Shown piece by piece: positions 41,395 through 46,203 of a DNA stretch of 46,203 bases (position 1 is its first letter; every line of letters starts with the position of its first letter). The stretch covers positions 1 to 46,203 of the forward strand of contig LUCE01000008.1 of assembly GCA_001593935.1 (NCBI GenBank), given 5' to 3'. Source of the stretch: Candidatus Bathyarchaeota archaeon B26-2. GTDB lineage: Archaea; Thermoproteota; Bathyarchaeia; Bathyarchaeales; B26-1. The notes under the pieces were generated by a model. The model was given only the letters and a program-made list of their open reading frames with translations, made no database searches and was not told where the DNA came from. A program made the position numbers and the translations under genes.

Positions 41395-41490
41395 ATGAAG
41401 ACATCAAAGATTATACTTAGTCTACTCTTTCTTCCTCTGTACCAGTATTTTATCCTTGTGAACTGGCTGGTGCGTTATCTAGAGAGGTAA
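41395..41490 (+). CDS. 31-residue single-helix membrane peptide (tentative)
   Basis: ATG 41395 to TAA 41488-41490 encodes a peptide with a basic start (M-K-T-S-K), a hydrophobic helix of about 18 residues containing L-F-L-P-L-Y-Q-Y-F-I-L-V, and a charged end (R-Y-L-E-R). The topology is that of a small membrane protein. A TATA-like ATAAATCTTTAAAG (about 41335-41348) is upstream. Not recognised; chance remains possible. Confidence 0.35.
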   Translation: MKTSKIILSLLFLPLYQYFILVNWLVRYLER

Positions 41491-41526
41491 CTACGATCAG
41501 GCCGTTCCGGAATAGGTTTTATGCTC

Positions 41527-41709
41527 TCACCTAGGTGTTATCTTTACCATTACTCTATGCGTCATATCGTCATCTCTTGAAGCCTTCGTTATGTTCCTCA
41601 GAAGCCTTATCTTATCGAGAATGTGTTCTAGTTCCTTCATGTTCAATGACCCTAAGATTCGAAGGGTCTCGTTAGGTGTTACTGGAAGAACCTCAATTTC
41701 TGCATTCAT
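41527..41709 (-). CDS. Small protein, possible orphan antitoxin-like
   Basis: 60 residues: a beta-like start (E-I-E-V-L-P-V-T-P), a helix N-M-K-E-L-E-H-I-L-D-K-I-R-L-L-R and a basic end. The composition resembles VapB/AbrB-like antitoxins, but no toxin gene is adjacent and no diagnostic motif is present. Start ATG 41709; it diverges from the zinc-ribbon gene at 41925. Confidence 0.45.
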   Translation of the reverse strand: MNAEIEVLPVTPNETLRILGSLNMKELEHILDKIRLLRNITKASRDDDMTHRVMVKITPR

Positions 41710-41858
41710 AACATTCTTGTATCGTTTAAAATCACACGGTTGAAAAGTCTTGTGAATTCAAGGTCCATGTAAGGTCGAACCAGAAGTTTCATAATGCAAT
41801 TAATAGCCGGGAACGTTCTGAAAGGTGAGCTAAGCTCGCTTATCACGTACCATTCTTA

Positions 41859-41878
41859 AATTTTATGTATTTAAAATT
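41859..41878. promoter_or_regulatory. AT-rich inverted repeat between divergent small genes
   Basis: AATTTTA (41859-41865) and TAAAATT (41872-41878) with a 6-bp spacer. It lies between minus-strand gene 41527-41709 and plus-strand gene 41925-42194, near the TATA-like AAGATTTAAAAGG (about 41882-41894) of the latter. Possibly an operator, possibly a by-product of AT-richness. Confidence 0.3.
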
Positions 41879-41924
41879 CTTAAGATTTAAAAGGTGAGGC
41901 CGCTTGTTGCATTAACTGAGCACA

Positions 41925-42194
41925 GTGGCGATGATGAAGATGAGGACGGCCTCCGTCTTCAAGTTAGACCTGAAACAGATCGAGGGGGAAGGCGACTTTC
42001 CCTGTCCCTCCTGCGGAAACACGATCTCCCCAGACGACCTCTCAGAAGAGTCTTACAAGATTTTAGAGGTCAAGTCTAAGGGAGACCGCTTAGAAGGTCT
42101 CACAATCCTCTGCAACAAGTGCGGAAGCATAATCCACCTAGTCGGCTTCGAACTGCTAAATGAGTACGAAGAAGAGTTTTCTACCGACCCTTAA
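41925..42194 (+). CDS. Zinc-ribbon protein of unknown function
   Basis: 89 residues from GTG 41925; ATG 41931, 41934 and 41940 are alternatives. A zinc ribbon is formed by C-P-S-C-G (about residues 27-31) and C-N-K-C-G (about 63-67) with a 30-residue loop, the remainder is beta-rich. Similar small archaeal proteins are conserved but uncharacterised. It precedes a winged-helix gene on the same strand. The overlapping frame 41894-42079 is out of phase and is a shadow. Confidence 0.75.
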   Translation: MAMMKMRTASVFKLDLKQIEGEGDFPCPSCGNTISPDDLSEESYKILEVKSKGDRLEGLTILCNKCGSIIHLVGFELLNEYEEEFSTDP

Positions 42195-42246
42195 CCCTTA
42201 AAAATCCAGCACCGATTCTCTAATGTATAATCAAGGTGGGTCCAGA

Positions 42247-42438
42247 ATGGGGAAGGTTGAGGACGAGATTCTCCGGTTACTTGGGGAAGGGACGCCCCTA
42301 ACCCTCATCGAGATATCTGAAAGGCTTGGGAAGAAACCGAAGACTGTGTTCAGGTCGTTGCGTAAACTCTTCGAGAAGGGCAAGATCGTCTCAGACCCGA
42401 GAACGAGAACCTACACGCTCGCAGAAGACGAGGAATGA
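42247..42438 (+). CDS. Small winged-helix DNA-binding protein
   Basis: 63 residues from ATG 42247, chosen over 42223 because AGGTGGG (42234-42240) precedes it at correct spacing. The product is a single winged helix: E-D-E-I-L-R-L-L, T-L-I-E-I-S-E-R-L-G-K, recognition helix K-T-V-F-R-S-L-R-K-L, wing G-K-I-V. Probable transcription regulator with no effector domain. It is convergent with the PIN-like gene. Confidence 0.85.
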   Translation: MGKVEDEILRLLGEGTPLTLIEISERLGKKPKTVFRSLRKLFEKGKIVSDPRTRTYTLAEDEE

Positions 42439-42463
42439 GGCAATCGGCTTAGAACGCGGATAT

Positions 42464-42754
42464 TCAGCGACCCGCCTCTCCGGCTTTTGGGTACTTCTCC
42501 CTGATCTTAGCGTCAGCTATCTTGGCGATCAACGCGTTGGAGATGAGCACGTACTTGACCCCTAAGAGCTCAGCCAGCTCAGCCGGTTTCTGATCCTGCG
42601 TCACGAGTATTAGGTCTCTCTTCTTCGCGTACTCCACGATCTCCCTGTCCTTGGCTCCCTGCAGCCCCAACTCTTGGACTGTGAGCGCCTCCCATCCCAA
42701 GACCTCGAAGTACTCTTTGAGACCCGCATACATCTCGTCGAGTAGAAGCCTCAT
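42464..42754 (-). CDS. DUF5615-type PIN-like domain protein
   Basis: 96 residues. L-L-L-D-E-M at the N-terminus, A-K-D-R-E-I-V-E-Y-A-K-K-R-D in the middle, and L-I-L-V-T-Q-D-Q-K are the acidic motifs of DUF5615/Mut7-C PIN-like proteins, often toxins of type II modules or RNases. No antitoxin lies next to it on its strand; the winged-helix gene is tail-to-tail. ATG 42754. Confidence 0.82.
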   Translation of the reverse strand: MRLLLDEMYAGLKEYFEVLGWEALTVQELGLQGAKDREIVEYAKKRDLILVTQDQKPAELAELLGVKYVLISNALIAKIADAKIREKYPKAGEAGR

Positions 42755-42825
42755 CCGGTTCCCCTCACTAGGGTTTTGTTACGTTGTTCTTAATAATTGT
42801 AAAGTTGGGCTAGGGGTTCTTTGCT

Positions 42826-43341
42826 GTGCTGGATACGCCACAAGGCTTAAGAACCGGTATGTACATCCCCATGGAGAGAAGTGGATTAGATATGTCAAGT
42901 GAAGGAGTATCTGAGGGTAAAGAACTCATAAAGGTTGAGGAACTGACTCCGAGCTCGAGAGGCGTGAACATAATCGTTAAGGTGGTCTCTAAGAGCGAGG
43001 TTAGGAATGTGACGGGGAGAGGAGGCCCACACAGGGTTGTGGACGCTCTCGTCGGAGATGAGACGGGGTGCTTGTACTTGACGCTGTGGGACGACAACAT
43101 CGACCAGATAGATGAGGAAGACACTATCAGCATCACCAACGGATACGTAAACCTCTTCAGAGGGAACATGCGGCTGAACATAGGGAGGTACGGCAACTTC
43201 GAGGTTCTAGAAGTATCCCCGATCACAGAGGTTAACACCGAAAACAACCTATCCCTAAAGAGGTACGAACAGGAGAGACGGTACCGTCCTTACCAGCCTA
43301 GATACGGAGGAAGAAGAGGCTACCAGAGAAGAAGATACTGA
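42826..43341 (+). CDS. ssb: Single-stranded DNA-binding protein (single OB fold)
   Basis: 171 residues from the outermost GTG. The core (about residues 35-135) is one OB fold like Sulfolobus SSB and human SOSS-B: V-E-E-L-T-P, V-x-V-V-S-K-S-E-V-R, V-D-A-L-V-G-D-E-T-G, L-T-L-W-D-D, N-G-Y-V-N-L-F-R-G. The tail is rich in R, Y and G and would bind nucleic acid or partners. The start is unsure: the TATA-like TTCTTAATAA (42787-42796) allows leaderless GTG 42826, while ATG 42859 or 42892 would give a more family-like N-terminus; I favour 42892. It protects ssDNA in replication and repair. Confidence 0.9.
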   Translation: MLDTPQGLRTGMYIPMERSGLDMSSEGVSEGKELIKVEELTPSSRGVNIIVKVVSKSEVRNVTGRGGPHRVVDALVGDETGCLYLTLWDDNIDQIDEEDTISITNGYVNLFRGNMRLNIGRYGNFEVLEVSPITEVNTENNLSLKRYEQERRYRPYQPRYGGRRGYQRRRY

Positions 43342-43520
43342 ATTAGAGTATCACAAAACCCCTTTAGGGAGTTTCCTATCACTCAAGTGATGAATGGAAT
43401 AGTGTTAAAAATTTATTTTGTTAGTATCAACACTTTTTCTCCGGGTTTTTCGCCGCTGGCTTGAGGTATGTAAAGGTATTTAAGTGGCGGCCTTTATACT
43501 GGTGGAGAGAAGGTCTTGGT

Positions 43521-43832
43521 TTGGGTAAGAGAAAGGTAGTCAGCGAGAAGGAGTATAAACCCTTAGTTCTGCCCGGAGGAACAGATGTCCTAGGCGTAGC
43601 TGAGAAGCTTCTCGGCTTCGACAGGGTTCTGGTAAAGTGTCAAGACGGTTACCAGCGGCTCTGCAGAATCCGCGGAAAGATGAAGAGGAGAGCCTGGGTG
43701 AGACGCGGCGACATAGTTCTAGTCTCGCCCTGGGACTTCCAGTTCGAGAAGAGAGGCGACATAATCTGGCGTTACAAGAGGAACCAAACAGGATGGCTGA
43801 GGGAGAAGGGATACTTAAAGAACGAACCCTAA
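43521..43832 (+). CDS. eif1A: Translation initiation factor 1A (aIF1A)
   Basis: 103 residues from TTG 43521, chosen over 43461 because GGAGAGAAGG (43502-43511) precedes it and the family's basic G-K-R-K start follows. The S1-like OB fold is visible: L-P-G, D-R-V-L-V-K-C-Q-D-G, R-L-C-R-I-R-G-K-M-K-R-R-A-W-V, R-G-D-I-V-L-V-S-P-W-D. It helps ribosome recruitment and start-codon selection. A TATA-like TATTTAAG (about 43477-43484) lies upstream. Confidence 0.95.
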   Translation: MGKRKVVSEKEYKPLVLPGGTDVLGVAEKLLGFDRVLVKCQDGYQRLCRIRGKMKRRAWVRRGDIVLVSPWDFQFEKRGDIIWRYKRNQTGWLREKGYLKNEP

Positions 43833-43957
43833 ACCTTCGTTATTCAAAACGAAATCGAAGGATACGGTGACGCCGCAGATTTAAACGCCTGTTTCTCACT
43901 AAAAAACCGTTAAATAGGATCTTTCCCAAGAGCCTTCGTCGTCTTCGAGGTGTCCAC

Positions 43958-44500
43958 ATGGACGAGAGGGTTTATGCGCTCTTCGGAATAGCCGCTTTCC
44001 TTGTGGCTTACATCTCTATTGGAGTGGCGATAGCGCTATCGCCGTGGTTCAGCTGGCAGAAGAACGCCCTAAGCGACCTCGGACACTCAACGAGAAGCGA
44101 GGTTGCACCAGTATTTAATCTCGGCCTGTTACTGGCCGGTTCCCTCTTGACCGTCTACGCGGTCACAGCCTTTAGGAAACACGCGAGGTATACCAGCCTC
44201 TCCGTCGCGGTCTCAGCTTTTCTACTCCAATCGGTGGCGACGTTCGACGAGGTCTACGGGTTCCTCCACTTCGCCGTCTCGGTGCTATTCTTTACATCTC
44301 TAGGCGTGACATCCATCCTCTACGCCGTCGAGAGAAAGTCCTTACTAGCCGTGATCGCCTTCACAATAGGAATCGGCTCCTGGCTACTCTACGGACTGGG
44401 AATATACCGCACGGGCATAGCGGTGCCAGAAACAATATCATCACTAGCCATCGTAGCGCTGCTCGCATCTTCCGCCATCAAGATATACATCGGCAAATAA
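43958..44500 (+). CDS. DUF998 family membrane protein
   Basis: 180 residues, six hydrophobic helices. The DUF998 signature W-Q-K-N-A-L-S-D-L-G-H lies near residues 33-43 after the first helix. Function of the family is unknown. ATG 43958 follows GAGGTGTCC. It is the last gene before the AT-rich defence-like unit and is transcribed toward it. Confidence 0.88.
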   Translation: MDERVYALFGIAAFLVAYISIGVAIALSPWFSWQKNALSDLGHSTRSEVAPVFNLGLLLAGSLLTVYAVTAFRKHARYTSLSVAVSAFLLQSVATFDEVYGFLHFAVSVLFFTSLGVTSILYAVERKSLLAVIAFTIGIGSWLLYGLGIYRTGIAVPETISSLAIVALLASSAIKIYIGK

Positions 44501-44624
44501 GTCATCGATCACATCCGTCTCATCCACACTGAAAAACTTCAATTCAAAGAAGATAATCACTCGATTTCTCGTTATTTTATTATCTGTCTCGGTAGAGCGA
44601 TTAAAGAAGGTGTAAACGAATATA

Positions 44625-45164
44625 TTATGGATCCATTAAATAATTGAGGAACGTCCTGAAAGAGGGAGCTTTTTCTGAAACTTTATCTAGGTCAGCTTCC
44701 TCCATTATCCTTGCGCCTGCTTTCTCTGATTTGATATATTTCTTCCCGTATCTCTCTAGTAATCTCGTTAGTTCTTCAGCCGGATCCTCAATTTCTTCTG
44801 GATTCGTAATTTCTCCTTCGATTCTGCAATTGTATGTTCTATTCAGTGCGTTAATATCGGCGAGAAACCAAGCTTCTATTGCGTGTCTAACTATAAGAAA
44901 CTTGGTTCTCTCTCTAAAGTGAGTATCCAAAGCCCTTAGTACGTCATTGTACCTCCTTCTTAAAGTATCCTCTTGATACGTATGGAGATCCTTCAGTACG
45001 ATAAATTTATCATATCCTGTAGCATGCGCTCTAATTGTTCCTGTAAGTTTTTCTAATCTGTTTCCGTGCATAGGGTTTACTCTAACTCTAATACGCAATT
45101 TACTTGCTATTGATCTTATCGCTCCCCTCTCAGTCATTCCTTCAGATAGAACTAAGATGCTCAT
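44625..45164 (-). CDS. DUF4276-like Toprim-type protein
   Basis: 179 residues. An acidic strand-end pattern fits a Toprim fold: E8 in V-L-S-E-G-M-T-E, D59 in V-L-K-D-L-H, and E97/D103 in A-I-E-A-W-F-L-A-D. C-terminal helices with N-P-E-E-I-E-D-P and K-K-Y-I-K-S-E-K-A-G-A fit the DUF4276 family. In known systems such proteins pair with an OLD/AAA_21-type ATPase; that gene lies 26 nt upstream on the same strand. The AT-rich composition and sharply different codon use indicate transfer. A nuclease role triggered by the ATPase is inferred. Confidence 0.8.
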   Translation of the reverse strand: MSILVLSEGMTERGAIRSIASKLRIRVRVNPMHGNRLEKLTGTIRAHATGYDKFIVLKDLHTYQEDTLRRRYNDVLRALDTHFRERTKFLIVRHAIEAWFLADINALNRTYNCRIEGEITNPEEIEDPAEELTRLLERYGKKYIKSEKAGARIMEEADLDKVSEKAPSFRTFLNYLMDP

Positions 45165-45190
45165 CTATTGATTTGCACCTTGTGGTATCA

Positions 45191-46203
45191 TTAATCTTGG
45201 AGTTCACCCATGTACCAAATTTCTCCGAGAGGAATCCCTTCTTCCAATAGTCTTCTTACTTTGTCTAAGTTATCTACTGGCTTTATTGTGGTCTTTCCTT
45301 TATCCTTTCCAACTAGGAGGATTTCTTTTGGGTCTGAGACTTTACTTATTAGATAGGGGGAGTGAGTTGTTACGGCAACTTGTACGGGAGCCTTTCTGCA
45401 CAGATCAACTACTGTCTCAAAGAGGTATGGGTGGACACAGTTCTCTGGTTCCTCAAAAGCTATGATTGTGCTCTCTAGATAGAGAGCGGTTACGAAGGCT
45501 AATATCCTTAGAGTTCCATCCGAAATATTATGGTATTTTAGAGGTTCTGGGATTCCCTCCTCCTTTATTGATAAGTATACCTGTTTTCCATCTTCTGTAG
45601 GAGGAACATTTATCTCCTCGATCTCTGGGATGAGCTGCTTCATTACATCCTCGATTTGGATGAAAATCTTTCTTTTATAAGTCAATAAAGAATGTAGAGT
45701 TTGAGCTAAATTAGAGCCATCACGTAACAGGAAAAGATTAAACCCTGACGAGGAAGTAGACCTTATTCTGTCCGCCTCAAATGAATATGTACGAATGTTC
45801 CCAAGGATATCTTTCATTTTTCTAATTGAGGGATCGATATCCCTAGGCATATACAAAATAGCTGGAAAATTGTCTTCTAAATTTCTTCTGACAAACTTCC
45901 CATCTTTTTGCAGGTGTGCTATTTTTCCTCTTTCAGGACGGGTAAGTAGTAGATTTTTCCCAAGCATTACCTCCTCTCTGTTTATTAAGCCATTTGAATT
46001 GAAGGAGATTTCATAAGATGCGTTTTGACCTTTGACCTTGAGATCAACTTTAATTGTTAGTTCTTTATCTGGGTCATGGAAGAGTTGTCTGATTGATTCG
46101 ATCTTAAGGAATTCTCTACAAATCATTTGAATGTTTGTGAGAGATTCTATTCTACCTATACCGCTTAGAAGCGTTAAAGCCTTTATAATGTTGCTCTTTC
46201 CGC
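45191..46203 (-). CDS. OLD/AAA_21-type ATPase (partial at right edge)
   Basis: The frame runs to the last base of the window; just at the edge it reads G-K-S-N (46190-46201), the end of a Walker A loop, so the first 30-40 residues are missing. Further features: G-T-L-R-I-L-A-F signature-like segment, Walker B I-I-A-F-E-E-P-E-N near 45455, and the switch histidine in V-T-T-H-S-P-Y. This is the layout of SMC/ABC-like OLD-family and AAA_15/AAA_21 ATPases. The stop at 45191 lies 26 nt before the DUF4276 start, so they form an operon. A shorter frame from ATG 46126 would lack Walker A and is not the real start. Composition is AT-rich. Confidence 0.9.
   Translation of the reverse strand, partial: GKSNIIKALTLLSGIGRIESLTNIQMICREFLKIESIRQLFHDPDKELTIKVDLKVKGQNASYEISFNSNGLINREEVMLGKNLLLTRPERGKIAHLQKDGKFVRRNLEDNFPAILYMPRDIDPSIRKMKDILGNIRTYSFEADRIRSTSSSGFNLFLLRDGSNLAQTLHSLLTYKRKIFIQIEDVMKQLIPEIEEINVPPTEDGKQVYLSIKEEGIPEPLKYHNISDGTLRILAFVTALYLESTIIAFEEPENCVHPYLFETVVDLCRKAPVQVAVTTHSPYLISKVSDPKEILLVGKDKGKTTIKPVDNLDKVRRLLEEGIPLGEIWYMGELQD

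Noticed and set aside
41894-42079. Open frame overlapping the zinc-ribbon gene
   Set aside because: It is out of phase with the clear C-P-S-C-G ... C-N-K-C-G protein and has no motif.
1-46203. CRISPR arrays, insertion sequences, rRNA genes
   Set aside because: No regularly spaced repeats, transposase-like frames or rRNA-like stretches were seen on either strand.

Overview
The window reads as a piece of a chromosome from an archaeon, most likely of the TACK/Thermoproteota side (Bathyarchaeia- or Caldarchaeales-like; the exact lineage cannot be fixed by eye). Evidence: archaeal/eukaryotic-type aRF1 with NIKS and GGQ motifs, EF-1 alpha, aIF1A, a PDCD5-family protein, an SSSCA1-type zinc-finger protein, a Sulfolobus-like single-OB SSB, a tRNA-Leu interrupted in its D-arm by an intron with a bulge-helix-bulge-like fold, TATA-box promoters with short or absent leaders, and many TTG/GTG starts. 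Base composition is about 50-55% GC with AGG/AGA-rich coding, except for a few clearly AT-richer genes (19.3-20.5 kb, 37.1-37.9 kb, 44.6-46.2 kb).

Layout. (1) 3-5122: a co-directional membrane cluster: an FtsX-type permease (cut by the left edge), a polytopic protein with three internal repeats, another small membrane protein, a membrane-anchored Ig-like protein and an OPT-like 628-residue transporter. (2) 5287-5408: intron-containing tRNA-Leu(UAA). (3) 5535-16061: a catabolic island: M55 peptidase, metal-dependent amidohydrolase, URO-D-superfamily protein, sugar isomerase-like TIM barrel, heparinase II/III-like protein with an N-terminal zinc ribbon, then a metal-site-dead amidohydrolase overlapping an intact one, followed by a Gfo/Idh/MocA dehydrogenase and a DegT-type aminotransferase that diverge around an inverted-repeat operator. 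(4) 16311-24115: aRF1, PDCD5, an MFS transporter, a winged-helix sensor-like protein, valyl-tRNA synthetase and a decayed methyltransferase. (5) 24187-26928: LarA-family protein convergent with a split UxaA/SuyAB-type dehydratase. (6) 27009-30303: thioredoxin-fold protein, EF-1 alpha, thymidylate kinase, zinc-finger protein. (7) 30459-41247: accessory metabolism (amidohydrolase, Eis-like GNAT, GH4 glycosidase, transglutaminase-like protein, aldo/keto reductase, tandem alpha/beta hydrolase, cupin) with a broken zinc-ribbon/YbjQ gene. (8) 41395-44500: small proteins, SSB, aIF1A and a DUF998 membrane protein. (9) 44625-46203: an AT-rich two-gene unit, Toprim-like DUF4276 plus an OLD/AAA_21-type ATPase cut by the right edge, resembling anti-phage ATPase/Toprim pairs.

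How the genes may work together: the 6.4-16 kb island, the LarA/UxaA-SAF cluster and the GH4/esterase/AKR genes together suggest breakdown of uronic-acid or acetylated polysaccharide fragments imported as small molecules; none of the soluble enzymes has a visible signal peptide. The best candidates for undescribed biology are (a) the heparinase-like/URO-D-like/amidohydrolase island, including a translationally coupled dead/live amidohydrolase pair, and (b) the ATPase/DUF4276 pair at the right edge.
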